Of a stretch of DNA of 64,000 nucleotides, positions 46,988 through 58,847 are shown piece after piece; within the stretch, counting starts at the first letter, position 1; the number at the start of each line of letters is the position of its first letter. The position numbers and the translations under genes were made by a program. The notes under the pieces were generated by a model. That model ran no database searches, was not told where the DNA came from, and saw nothing but the letters and a program-made list of their open reading frames with translations. This DNA is from Clarkia xantiana subsp. parviflora (lineage: Eukaryota > Streptophyta > Magnoliopsida > Myrtales > Onagraceae), in contig JAPTYO010000015.1 of NCBI GenBank assembly GCA_036873135.1, positions 10,333,683 to 10,397,682 of the forward strand. The letters are read 5' to 3'.

Positions 46988-47687
46988 GGGGACCTAAAAA
47001 CTATCCCAATTTTGACCCGAGTGTCAGTTTGGTGTCTCAATTTTAAACTATTGATATTTGATGTCCCAATTTTCAGTTTTGTGCATATTTGGTTTTCTGT
47101 TAGATTTTGGGATTAAGTTTAACATATTAAGTTGAAAAGACTATTTTGCCTTTTTTTTAAAGCCTTTGATTCCGGACACCAACCCCGACTTCGGCCACCC
47201 ACCTCCAATCGGTCAGAATCGGTCGGAATTGGCCGGAACCCTAAATCCTAAATCGGAGCTGCTTAACCCTAATTCGGCCAGAATAGGCCGTAATCGGTCG
47301 GTAATCGGCCGGAATCGGGATGGGTTTTACCGTAATCAGCCGGAATCGGGGTGGCTTTGGCCGTAATCGAGTGGGTTTGGCCGCAATACGCTGGAATCGG
47401 GGTGGGTTTGACTGTAATCGGCCGGAATAGGGGTGGGTTTGGCCGCAATAGGCCAAAATCGGCCGGAATCGGTTGGGTTTGGCCGCAGTCGGCCGAAATC
47501 CTAATTCTGGTCAGAGGGTATTTTTGTAATTTTGAAAATTGACCACTCACGTGACCTGATTCCGTTCAACTTAACCCCAAAATTTAACAGAGACACCAAA
47601 TAGCAATACATATAAAAATTAGCACATTGAATTTCAATCTCAGACACCAAACTGACATAGATCAAAATTGAGAGAGTTTTGAAGTTC
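46988..47687. mobile_element. TIR element enclosing a GC-rich minisatellite
   Basis: The left end contains CCCAATTTTGACCC, then GTCAGTTTGGTGTCTCAATT. The right end holds the complement (AATC-TCAGACACCAAACTGAC, then ATCAAAATTGAG). The arms are about 60 bp with mismatches, and a second inner pair (GTTAGATTTTGGGATTAAG versus CTTAACCCCAAAATTTAAC) extends the symmetry. I found no clean TSD, so the exact ends are uncertain. The centre is a GC-rich tandem array without a credible ORF. Confidence 0.65.
47308..47500. repeat. 31-bp minisatellite, about five units plus partials
   Basis: Units of the form GCCGGAATCGGGGTGGG followed by TTTGGCCGTAATC repeat at 31-bp spacing with interspersed partial units. 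The array is strongly GC-rich within AT-rich surroundings and lies wholly inside the TIR element. Confidence 0.85.
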
Positions 47688-48835
47688 TATTTCCTTTATT
47701 ATTCTATCTATAATAAATTATGACATCATCACGAATAATAATTACTTGGAGGACAGGACACCTGAAGAAGATGGTCCATCTGGATATGCCTGCCGTCCCA
47801 GTAATAATAGCAAGATATATAAAATTAAAAAAAGAGATTCTCTTATATATGTAGTTGAGTCTTGCGTGGCAAGCAATTGCCCTCCTTTTTATGATAATAA
47901 TTAAGCAGTGCCCTCTGACTCTTGAAACCAATAACATTTATGCTTTCCCCCTCCATTTTACTAACACCACAATTTTTGTTATCACTTTCATCATCAGTAA
48001 ATAAAATAAAACAAATATGTTGTTATGAGTTACGACGACCGTCGGAATGAAATCATACTTACTGTGAAAGAAGACGTGTTGCGTCTTGTCCAAGCAACCA
48101 CAAATTCATCATTTCTTATGAGGCTGCCAATGGTTAGATTAGGTAGGGCACTATATGAAAAATCATGATTCCACACACAAAAAATTGAACAAGGAATTTC
48201 AATATACAAGGATGACACACAGATTAAGTTGAAAAATATGAATTTTAGGCTTCACATAGATTAAACACCGAATTTATAATAAATATTTAATAATATAGAT
48301 AAAAAGGAAAAAAAAAACGTTAAATCTAAATGGAGATGTAAAGTCCCAAACGATGAAAAGGGAATTTTAAATTTTAAACAAAAAATGGAAGCCGCTTTTG
48401 AGATGGATATATTCTAATTTTTAATTTATTTTTACAACCATATATAGTTTTACCTTCTTAAGGAAGCTTTATATTTAATAGATATATACACAATAAGATT
48501 ATCTCTATTACAACCAAAAGAATGATAGAAACAAAATAAGAAAAGGATGAAAATGTTGGTCGATATAAGGGTAAAATAGTAATTCTGAAATATGTAGGAA
48601 AGAAGTCCAATTAATTATTATTCGGTAATCAACTTACAATTAACGAGTAATCTATATGTGTATGAAAACAGCGAAATTGCGATCCGTAGATCGAATGGGA
48701 AATACAAATTTTTAACTGAGTCTCTCAATTTCGCCCCACATCACCCTCAGATGCTACGAGGTTTATATATTAGAGATAGAGAGTCAGTCGTCCATTCCAA
48801 CCTAGAGGACTCGTGATTTTATATATATATATATA
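47688..48835. other. Intergenic, no gene seen
   Basis: AT-rich. A minus-strand frame at 48030-48218 has no recognisable domain. Confidence 0.6.
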
Positions 48836-48866
48836 CTAGTTGTTTCGCGCGTGCATTGCACACGTA
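48836..48866 (-). mobile_element. Possible Helitron 3' terminus (minus strand)
   Basis: Read on the minus strand, a GTGTGC-AAT-GCACGC-type hairpin is followed by GCGAAACAA, CTAG and T. It has the same form as the ends at 22899 and 40897. The rest of the element would lie to the right and was not delimited. Confidence 0.5.
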
Positions 48867-49791
48867 TGTTGTTAAATTTTAATTTAAAATAATTTTACAA
48901 TTACATTAATATTAGCGTCAATAACTATAATTTGATTTAATGTAGTCATGTATTGAATTGTAGTATATTTGATTCAATGTAGTCATGGATTGAATTGCAG
49001 TACTTCTAAATATGCATCTTCTATTAGCAGTATATTTTTTTTTCTGTTTACCCTATAATAATAGATTCTTTGTCAAGATAGTCAAGTAAATTATCGACGC
49101 CAACATATCGTGATTTTCTCCTAGTTTAGAAACTTAGATGACGATATAACTTAAACAACACCATTATCTATGATTAAAAAAAAAAAAAAAAAAACTATCC
49201 TTGGAACTCCACTATTGACATTTAATTTGCAGCCCCAGTTCAAACTTGCTTTATATAACATCACATAGATATAATGAAAGAAAATTAACTTTTATGATTT
49301 TTTTCCCCCAAAAACAGTGGTCAGTTATCCTTGAACCTGCTTCACAAAGCATGTTTGGAGAATCTAACCTTTATTAGCATGATCTGAACCTGATGAAAAT
49401 GTTACTGTAACATGTATATGTATCAAGGACTCTTTTTAAGTCCCACAATCTGAGAATCTAATCAACTTTGAGTAGTTTAACGATCTCTCATAAATACTTT
49501 AGATGTGAAGTAGCAGACTAAGATGAGTAAGAAGAAAATGACATTATCACCTTGTTTATAAGTAAGAGTATGTCACACGAAAGTCACCTTCATTTGTTTG
49601 GTTGTTGATCAAGACTGAGGTGAGGTATATAACTCACTCAATCAAACTGAAGCTCCATTCAACATTGACATTTTCAACATGACACATCTCAGTTATCAAT
49701 TTCGGTAACCAGCCATTTATCAGCAGTCATAATAGAAAGCCGCCTCATCTACAAATACATATGACATAAAGCATCCAACATATAGAAAATA
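48867..49791. other. Intergenic, no gene seen
   Basis: AT-rich with no supported gene. It may include the body of the element ending at 48836. Confidence 0.55.
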
Positions 49792-50316
49792 GGGTTAATA
49801 ACTAAACAACTGTCCAAAGTTTACCCTATGTTAAAATTAGGTGTCTGAAGTTTGAAATGTTAAAATGGACTATCCCAAGTTTCATTTTTGTTGAAATTTG
49901 GTGTCTTTACGTGTATTTTCATCTCCATTCTATCATTTTCATCAATCCACTCATAATCTATCACTCTTTACTTTTCACAAAATCATCAAATTTCACTCAA
50001 AAATTGAACATTAAAAAAAAAGTGTCTAGAAGAGTGGTGTGGAGCCATTTTCCAAGGACAACAGAGCGAGATATATTTGCGCGGATGTGGCCAACTTCTT
50101 AAGTGACGGTCTCGGCAAGATGACGAGAAGGGAGTGTGTATGGTAGCTCGAATTTGACACACGGTTTCGTCGGAATTGACTTCTCTAAAGTAATCACACC
50201 GAGACACCACATTTTAACAAAATTGAAACCTTGGAAACTACAATTTAACATTTAAAACTTCAGACACCTAATTTTAACATAGGGTAAACTTTGGACAGTT
50301 TTTTAATTATTAACCC
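49792..50316. mobile_element. MULE-type MITE, copy 3, 9-bp TSD
   Basis: Same family as 21550-22074 and 35773-36305, with GGGTTAATAACTAAACAACTG and TTATTAACCC termini. TAGAAAATA flanks both sides (49783-49791 and 50317-50325), a perfect 9-bp TSD. The interior shares ACAGAGCGAGAT and GTGACGGTC motifs with the other copies. Confidence 0.95.
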
Positions 50317-50502
50317 TAGAAAATATCTCAAGCAAAAACATAAAGATGATATACCATCTTGTTGGTGGAGTCTTCTGCAAGAGTCATGAAAAGATACCAT
50401 AAATGCAGTAAGTAAGTAATTCAAAAGATCAGTGGGCTACACAGACCAATTATTTAACTAAGGCATGATAGATAAAACCTGATTCTTGAAAACATGCAAG
50501 CC

Positions 50503-51771
50503 CTAGTGCAGACTGTGCAGTGTTTCATCTCCGCCATTTTCTTTAACCTGCTTGAGAAATCCGGCTACTGGATTCATACTCTTCTTCCTCACAATGTAAA
50601 ACCAAATCATGGACACGAGTAACTACAAATACGTCCCATTGAGCGATGGAAAATATGTATAAATCCACAAATGTTGAATTTTTTTAAAGACCATTGGACA
50701 AGATGAGTACCCAACATATGCAGTTGGCAAATTTGAGAGAAATATATGAAATTGAGTACAAAAGATGTAATTGGCACAATAGAGAGATAAATAAAACTGA
50801 ATACATATAAGAAATTCATAATAAAATAAATTGTTTTATATGCATATTACATTCTCATAAAACTAAAATGTATAGCTAGCAAACCTTATTCTTGATAGAG
50901 AAGGCCTAATCACTGGAGCTTCTAATTGACCAAAAACACAATATCTTGGAAGATATTATATTCACCATAAAACACATATTCTGCTATATGAAAAAAAACA
51001 CATTAACTACATTTTCTCAGAAAAATCCTGTAATTAAGATGCCTATAAGCTAAGAGAAATTTTTTTAAAAAAATTAGCTAATAACAGTATAGAAGGAAAA
51101 TCATGTAATTAAGATGTCGTCAACTTCGCATCTGCCAAGGTAATAACCTTCGAACTTACCAACTAATGATAATCAAACATAAAATTTCCAACTCAATTCT
51201 TACTCTCATTACCAATAATCAACACAAAAATGTTTGTTTTGCCAACAAAACTCAAAATCACAAGAGTTCAAATCAATTTGAATTTCATTGGACAAGCAAT
51301 TGAATTTCATAATTGGCAAGTAACGAGAGAAGCGTAAGTAATAAAAAGTTGGAAGAGATATTTAGAAAAATGAGAAATTAGTTAAAATTTCTACTGAGAC
51401 CAACGATTATTAGTAATAGAACAAGAAAAGTAGTGTAAATACTAAATTAAAGCATGAATTTGACTATAATAGCTCTCATATGTGGAAGAATCCATGGCAT
51501 CATAAGGTATTGCGTCAACGAAAAAAGGTTCAAACATACCAATTGGACGACTCCGATGGCAATTTGAACAGAATAGAGAGATGAAGATAAATCTGAGTAA
51601 ACAAAAATTGAAACTGGCAAAGGCAAAGGTGTAACAGAAGAAGTTGTGCGACCTAATGCCGCTAAACAAACAAAACATTATCATACGAACAGATGTAGTA
51701 GCGGACCAAACATAACCAGCGTCGGGCGAAAGAATCGGCAATGAAAGGCAACAACGGGTGAAGGGAACCAT
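50503..51771 (-). CDS. Candidate small single-pass membrane protein (hypothetical)
   Basis: I do not recognise a family. A three-exon model (51771-51717, 51661-51540, 50622-50503) is in frame, gives 98 aa and ends in a stop. The middle exon reads SSVTPLPLPVSIFVYSDL, then YSVQIAIGVVQL. The last exon adds LLVSMIWFYIV, making a hydrophobic segment of about 17 residues across the junction, followed by RKKSMNPVAGFLKQV and a polar tail. The middle-exon frame is open over 40 codons between a TTTAG acceptor and a GTATG donor. The first intron is only 55 bp, shorter than usual in plants, and the second is 917 bp. It could be a real small gene, a captured gene fragment or chance. Confidence 0.25.
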
Positions 51772-52763
51772 TAGGGAACGCGTACAAAATTTATTGTGGC
51801 GGTCGATGTAGGACGACGGGGATACGGAATCTCCAGCTGAGGGCTAAGGCGGGTCGTTGATTGATTAGCCGCCTAACGTGATTGCATCGAAAGGCAGCGG
51901 CAAGTAACGACGGGTGGAGACGGGCAGCGACAGGTTTTCTTGTGATCAGCGTGCATACAGACAGCGACGGGAGAGAATATCCGGCGATTGGGGGCTGTTT
52001 GGTTTAAAGTCCTTACTTTTCTTTTATATATATATTGCACCGGTTCATTTGAGATTGTGGTATAATCCGGTTGGAACATGCTAGTGCTACAGCGATCGGG
52101 CGGGATACATTGGTTTAGGATGGTTCAGAAGTAGTACTCTTTTAGAGGTTAGTGTTCTTTGGGGGGTGAGGATCCAACACATATTATATATTGGTAAAAT
52201 AAAACAACCATTTATATGGAAAGATTCTTAGTCAATAAATACATAAAATATATTAAGCATATATAAAATATACACTTGCACAAATCAAACTATGCAATGC
52301 ATCTGGACACAATTAGAATAGGTAATTTCAGTTTGCCTAATTAGAGAATATTAATTTTTCAAATATCGTTTTGACAACAATTAATTTCCTATTTAGCAAA
52401 ACCGGACTTGCCGCGATGTACTTCAATTACTATTCGTAATTATGTGATGGCCCAAAGGTCATTCACTACGACTAATAGGACACTGTCAATCCCAATTATC
52501 CAACAGACGATAGATCTCTGAGTGCGACCACTTTAGCCCAACCTCGCCAGGAGACTAGCCGCGGCAACAGCGTGTGACCTCGTTAACAGTAGCACTTTCG
52601 ACCAACATTTACTTCTCCGACCAAGCTTGTAAACTTCGCTGCAGATGGACGTCAATGTTGTTCGAATTTGGTGTAGTTGCCACCATCATTGGAGGTTCTT
52701 CACTTTTGATTAATTTCAAACTTTTTATGTCGTGTAAACTCTTAAGCTTCCTTTACTAGTTGA

Positions 52764-52810
<47 letters not shown>

Positions 52811-54999
52811 TTTTCTTCAGAATAACAAGTTTTGACTAGAGCATTGACCTATAGTAGATATTTGGTAGAGTACAAATATTAAGAATATGGAGATATTGAA
52901 TTTGATGGTAGTCAAAACGATATCTTCAGTTCTATTAAATGGAGTTGAATTATTTTGTATATTTGTTTGTTTTTATGAAGAAATTTAAAAGTGTGAAATG
53001 CACTGATTTAGGTTGGTTCACATTTAATCAATTAAATTGTGGATTCATTGACTTTAATTAATATAGACTATTGGTGTCATTTAGTTAGATGTAGCTTTGG
53101 TAGCACATGATCATGAGATACTAGGCTCATATCATTTTGATTATATATAGTGTGATGAATGAGACTGGAATTGTGATTGATTTTCTGAGTCGATTATTTC
53201 ACTTAATTGTGTTCCTTATTTAGGTTTTAGGATCTTGATTTGATTCTAGCTACTGAAGCGTGTGAAAGTTTTAATTCATACAACCACGAAACTCGATATT
53301 TGATCTTTCGTACTTCAGTTACGTGTATACATTTAATTATTAAGCTTCTTACTACGCACACTTTTTTTTGTTATAGTTGTTATCAGTTATGATCCTTATA
53401 ATTTATTTTTTCTTGATTTGCTTCTAGTTGTACATTTGGAGGAGGGTTTAACTAGTTGCAATTCGAGCAGAACTATACTGATTAAACTTCAAGATGTACT
53501 ACATGTGCTCTTTTTTCAAGGTTGGTTGATTCTCTTCTTTGTTTTTCAATACTATTTTTTTTAATTTTAGCATCAGCATAATTCAATTTGGGCTCTTTCT
53601 TTGCTATACACATAACTATACTAATTTGATTGTTTTCCAATTACTAAATAAATTGATTGGGATCTCAATTTTAAAGTTGTTGTACGTGTTGATCTATCAT
53701 GTGGTTTTCCTTTTGACTTACTTTTATTCTCTTATTAATTACTTATAAATTATTGTTTGTATTCTTAAATTTTCATTTCTTAATAACAATATGTAGTTAA
53801 CTTGTAAGCAATTCTCTTGTTGGTTTTAATATTTTGATCCAATAAGTCAATTTCGAATTTAATTTGATTTTTTTTTCTTTTTTCTTTATTTTATAGGGGA
53901 GAGAATCATTTTTGCAGACAAGTAAATAAAATTGTGCATCACAAGTTGAGTTGATTCACACTTTTTTTCGAGTCATTGTTGTTTTATTTATTGTGTAATG
54001 TGGCTCCTAACATTAACTTTGTGAAATAAAGACACTTGTAATGTGTTTAATAATTGTAAATTGCGTCTTCTAAGTCGAAAGAAATAATACTAAAGGAGTA
54101 TAGTAAAAATAAATCGTTTCAACCAAAACAAAATCATTAGTATCAACATTATACATACGTGAGATTATTTTTAAAATCTATCAATATAATACTAAATGTG
54201 TAAATAGAATTGAAAGGATTGTAGGTAAAGAATTCTTTATAATTAACTTTGTCCAATACTAAATGTCAGAAATAGAGTTTAAATTGTAGTTACTAAATGT
54301 AACTTTTATAGAACCAAAAATACAATATTAATATTATAAATAGAGTTTAAATTGGCCGTTACTAAAACACACTTCTTCTTTTTTTTTTTCCCGAATAAAT
54401 GTCATTTATTGGAACCACAAACACAATACTAAATGTGGGTATAGATAGGTGTAACTAAAGGTAACATACATTATCAAACATTAATAATTCTAACAAGCAA
54501 TATTAGTAATGTCAATGGTGATCCTATAGGTTGTCAACATTTCATATTCTATGTTGACATTACATACAGATTCCACACGAAAATGAACAAAACAGTGTGG
54601 ATCACAAACACTAACATTAGTAAGTTAAGGTATTCTTCTTCTTTTTTTCTCTACTTAGGACTTAGTGTTACCTGAAGTTGAGATCTATGTGTTGCCATTC
54701 ACAGTTCGCAATAATAGCTTGTTCCACAGCAGGATACATGATTATTAAAAGAGAATATTTTGGTAGTTTTGAGGGTTAGTTATTGATGTTACCTTCCATA
54801 TTTGTTGGATTTGTATAATTTGTGAAAATACAGTAGGAAAATTAATATATTTGCTGATATTGGTCTCTCTTCAGCTATCAGTAAAGGAAATGAGGGGTTG
54901 TTAAAATCAGTATTTTTAGCAGCGACGTGACCTTATAAATTTCAATGAAAATTGACTATGGTGAGACTAAATGTTTTTTTTGTTCCATCGGGGAGGTTC
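51772..54999. other. Intergenic, no gene seen
   Basis: The left 300 bp are moderately GC-rich and could be promoter sequence for the candidate gene. The rest is AT-rich with only short frames. An ATT trinucleotide run lies at about 52772-52811. Confidence 0.55.
52772..52811. repeat. (ATT)n microsatellite
   Basis: About 13 uninterrupted trinucleotide units followed by a T run. Confidence 0.95.
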
Positions 55000-55600
55000 T
55001 GTTGGATTACGGGGCTAAATACTACGGAAACTCAAATAGGGTACATGCTAGTAATCACAATTACGTAGCGGAAAATGTGCACATACCTTAAACGCTTTTT
55101 GTAGTCCCAAGATCTTGCTGAGGGAGTTCTCGATCCACCGGACGGAACCCGTAGAGGTTCTTGTTAAGGAAGCCCTACGCGGTATAGTCTCCACAACAAA
55201 GCCTCTGATCGATTCTTAGCAGGGACAGATCTCCAGAGTATTTTCTCAAAGCAAATTAGCACACCCTCGGTGAAGATATAGGTTCGGCCGAACTAGGAAG
55301 TATTTAGGGGAGGATGGTTTTCTCTCAAATTACCACAAAGAATGAATTATGAATTACTCTAATAAAACCCCTAACACTCCCTATTTATAGTAAGAGCAAA
55401 GTGGACAAAAGCACACTTTGCCCACACCTAATATTTGGCCGGCCATGGTGTATAAGGGAGGCCCAAATTTGGGCATCTCATGTCAATTGGGATTTGGATC
55501 TAGCCAAATTTCTCTAATGTGAAATTTACCCAATTGTCTCAGGTAACATATACATATTAATGGGCATCCATTTACGGCGCCCAGTCACCGTATGCTAACA
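55000..55600 (-). repeat. Copia 3' LTR (minus strand)
   Basis: Read on the minus strand it starts TGTTAGCATACGG at 55600 and ends CCCCGTAATCCAACA at 55000. It matches the Copia LTRs at 2506 and 11583, including the GGCCGGCC and GCGGTATA blocks, and lacks the hAT-like insertion. A polypurine tract complement, GCTCCCACTCGC, lies at 55601-55612. Confidence 0.92.
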
Positions 55601-56754
55601 GCTCCCACTCGCCGGAATGGGAGGGTGCCTGTTAATGTATTGCTGTCCAAATCGCATCAACATTTCATTCTTCCGATCTTTCCCCTGCTTCCGAATAGTT
55701 TATACGAGGTTTGCCGTGCGACCGGCGGATACGACGGGCATCGTGCTAGTCATCTGTTAGGAGTGTTGTAGCGCCCGCGGAACGTTGATTCCCTATTTCC
55801 AATCAACCTGTTAAAAATATTAAATTGTGTCGCGTTGTATCCTAGGTCAACCGTTAATTCTCCAATTGCTTAGTTTCCACATAGGAATGCTTCTCCAAGG
55901 CATCCGCACAAGTATTCACAACCTTCAACTAATATCTGGCTGGTGGCCACCTAGTGAATGCTAGAGTCGGTGAATTACAAGTGAACTTGACCATCCCCAT
56001 CGCTCATACCGTTAGTCAAACCCAACCAGTTTCCAATTACGTGGTCACTTGGCCTTTTTCTTCTGCACTACGCCTCGTACGTCGGGAAGCGAACACTGAG
56101 CCTGACCTTAGATATGAGTTCTGAGTCCATGAGGATACTTCAAGTGCCTCTTCATAAGGCTCCCGTGATAAATCAACGCTCGAGGTGAAGAAGTTTGCGC
56201 CCATCCGAATCTCGAGGATTCTACCTAGCACAACCGAGCCTGACCCCGTGGTCAAACATGGCACGCGTAGTTTGAAGCACGCGTCGATAGCATACCCGAA
56301 CATTGTCAGGAGTGGGATATGTCAACAATGCTATCGCAGGATTTTCATCTGGCCCATAATGTGGTGAATGACGAACAAAGTTCATCACGGTGATGTGCAA
56401 AACGAAGATTATGTCATGTTACTCTGAAACCAAATGATCGTTTTGCGTAATCAAGTTTGTCCCCTGGTTCTTAGCCAGTCTTGTTACGGTAGAGGTTCCC
56501 GTCTCCTACGAGACGAGTGTGCCTGTGTGACAAGGCAAGGCCCACATTTGAGATAAGTTAGGCAGAGGATTGCGTCCTCCTACGACTCAGTTTATAGACC
56601 GTAAAATCCGATGTAATCAAACATTATGACGTCGATGAATCATAAACTCGATTTGCAATTCTCTCATTTATTAAAAATGTAACTTTCAATTATCAAAATG
56701 TTATCACAGATACATGCCCACTTTTAAACCCTACGTAATCCAAGCAGTTTAACG
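55601..56754 (-). other. Copia 3' untranslated region (minus strand)
   Basis: This is the inverted counterpart of 10450-11582. The open frames here are not shared between copies and are not called genes. Confidence 0.7.
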
Positions 56755-58178
56755 TGCTTTTTAAATGTCTCTTTGCGTAATGGTTTAGTTAATGGGTCCG
56801 CTACCATGTCATCATTGGGCGAGTATTATAAAGTGATTATATTGTCTTCTACTATGGATTTAGCATAATTATATTTCACATCAATGTGTTTAGTCCTACT
56901 ATGGTACTTTGGATTCTTAACTGCCGCAATAGTTGCCTGACTGTCAGAGTACACCTTCACAGGCTTACTCCCGACATCGTCATCAAGCAGCGCAGTAAGA
57001 AGCCTTTTCAGCCAGACTGTTTCCTGTGCATTTTTGGAGAGAGCAATGAATTCTGATTCCATCATAGATAGCGCGACACAAGATTGCTTCTTGCTCGTCC
57101 ATGAAATTGTGGCATTAAATAGGAGAAAGACTCCTCATGTGGTGGAGTTACGATCGTCTGGATCACCAACATGGTCGGCGTCACTGAAACTAGTCAATTC
57201 TAACTTCCAGCCCTCATAGCACAGTATATAGTCGGCAGTACCTTTCAGATAACGTATGATCCGTTTTACAGCCTTTAAATGTTGATAGCCAGGGTCTGAT
57301 TGGAATCTTGCTACTAGGCCTACAACGTAACAGATGTCCGGACGAGTGCAAAGCATGGCGTACATGAGACTTCCGATCATTCTTAAGTACTCTGCAGTCA
57401 TCATCTGTTCACGCTCTTATTGGTTCTTCGGGCCGTCACGTTTTGAAAACGCGCACCCTAATACTACCGGCGTCTCCACGGGTTTGAAATCTTGTAATCT
57501 GAACAATTTTAATAGTTTGTTGATATAGGTTTCCTGAGATAGACATAACCTCCGGGTGGCATGATCTCTAGCAATTTTAATGCCCAAGATGTACGTAGCC
57601 TCTCTTATGTCTTTCATTTCAAATACAGATGCCAACCAAGACTTTGATTCATTCATGAAACTCACATCATTCGCAGCAATTTGTATGTCATGCACGTATA
57701 AGGTTAAGATGACGTACTTAGACTCAGAGGTCTTTGTATACACACATGGATCATTGTGGAGGTTCACGAATCCGTTTCCAACGATTTCCTCGTGAAATAT
57801 GTGGTACCATTGCCAAGACGATTGTTTAAGACCGTAAATGGATCTTTGGAGTTTACAAACTTTTCGTTCGTTACCAGGAGTAATGAAACCCTCTGGTTGC
57901 TCCATATTGATCTCTTCCTCCAGGTTTTCGTGGATGAACGCGGTCTTAACATCCATTTGGTGCAGCTCTAGATCGAGGCATGCGACCAGGGTTAGGATGG
58001 CCCTAATTGATGCTTAACGCACAGTCGGTGAGTATGTTTCATCAAAGTCCACTCCGTGAAGCAGGGTGTATCCTTTCGCAACTAGTCGGGCTTTGTATCG
58101 CTCGACATTTCCATCAGCGGTGAGTTTCAGTTTCAGAACCCATTTAGCCCCTATGGCTCTGCGGTTAGAAAGTAAATC
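56755..58178 (-). pseudogene. Copia RT-RNase H fragment with stops
   Basis: All pieces lie in one minus-strand frame broken by stops. In order: AIGAKWVLKLKLTADGNVER, ARLVAKGYT, HGVDFDETYSPTVR, DVKTAFIHENLEEEINM, GLKQSSWQWYHIF, LYVHD (57685-57704), CLSQETYINKLLKLFRL, then RNase H with SDADHVGDPDDRNSTT, MMESEFIALSKNAQE, DSQATIAAV and TKHIDVKY. The catalytic YVDD box reads YVHD, while the plus-strand copy reads YVKD at the same codon. RT N-terminal sequence stops abruptly at 58178 where an LTR begins. Confidence 0.92.
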
Positions 58179-58490
58179 TGATAGATTACGGGGAGTAATC
58201 ACTACGGAAACACAAAACATAGTACGTGCATGTAATCCAAATTACGTAGCGGAAGAGTTACACATACCTCAACAGTTACCGTAGTCCAAGATCCTTTGCA
58301 CGAGGGAGTTCTTGATCCACCGGACGGAACCCGTAGAGGTTCTTTTGAAAGAAGCCCTACGTGGTGTTAGCTCCACAACAAAGCCTCAGATCAATTCTTG
58401 GCACGGGGATAGATCTTCGGAGAGTTTGCTCGAAAGCAGTTTGGCACACCCTAGGTGTAGTGAATGGTGCGTCCAAACCTTTATGTGTGG
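58179..58490 (-). repeat. Copia-family LTR fragment inserted at or joined to RT
   Basis: Starting TGATAGATTACGGGG, it matches the terminal 300 bp of the Copia LTR in inverted orientation (CCGGACGGAACCCGTAGAGG block). It interrupts the RT reading frame on its left and is cut on its right by the gypsy B LTR at 58491. It could be a truncated solo LTR insertion or a deletion junction. Confidence 0.8.
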
Positions 58491-58798
58491 TGTTGGGATC
58501 AAAATGACGTGGCCCTGAACTTCGGGGAATGGACTTCAAGATATCTCCTTGGACTTAGCTCCTTCAAACACTAAGTTTCCTTCAATGGTTTTTATGGGGC
58601 TAGTACCTAAAAAAGGGGTTGGGGATGGCCCTTGATCCCACTCTGAAGCTTAAGTCAGTAATGAATTTGAGAGTAATAATGTAAAGTATATTGAGAGAGA
58701 GAGCTTAAATTAGATAAATGAATAGAGAGAGTCCCTATTTATAGGGATAAGTTACCGACTTATATTGGCGGCTACCCTCCTTAGAGGGTTTCTTTCCA
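58491..58798 (-). repeat. Gypsy B 3' LTR, truncated
   Basis: It matches 63153-63460 closely, from TGTTGGGATCAAAATGACG through the complement of the TATAAATAGGG promoter motif to TTTCTTTCC. After 58798 the match ends and antisense-ORF sequence begins, so one deletion removed the rest of the LTR and probably the polypurine tract and the N-terminus of the antisense ORF. Confidence 0.9.
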
Positions 58799-58847
58799 TC
58801 GTTTTTTCTGTATTATCTCGATTTCTTCCTATCGTTTTTCTAATAAT

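Larger units (their letters stand above)
55000..58178 (-). mobile_element. Second Copia copy, minus strand, 5'-deleted
   Basis: It belongs to the same family as 2506-12110. From the right it holds the end of RT, RNase H, the 1.1-kb 3' region and a 3' LTR. The 5' LTR, leader, gag, protease, integrase and RT N-terminus are missing. Its right edge abuts another LTR of the same family at 58179. Confidence 0.92.

Noticed and set aside
47166..47550. Proline/arginine-rich ORFs on both strands in the 31-bp minisatellite
   Set aside because: Open frames result from the GC-rich tandem repeat. No start context or domain.
48030..48218. 62-codon minus-strand ORF
   Set aside because: No domain, conserved motif or splice context that would support a gene.
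50900..50940. Possible extra exon (AAGCTCCAGTGATTAGG...) in the candidate small gene
   Set aside because: In the phase required by the flanking exons it contains an immediate stop. Only another phase is open.
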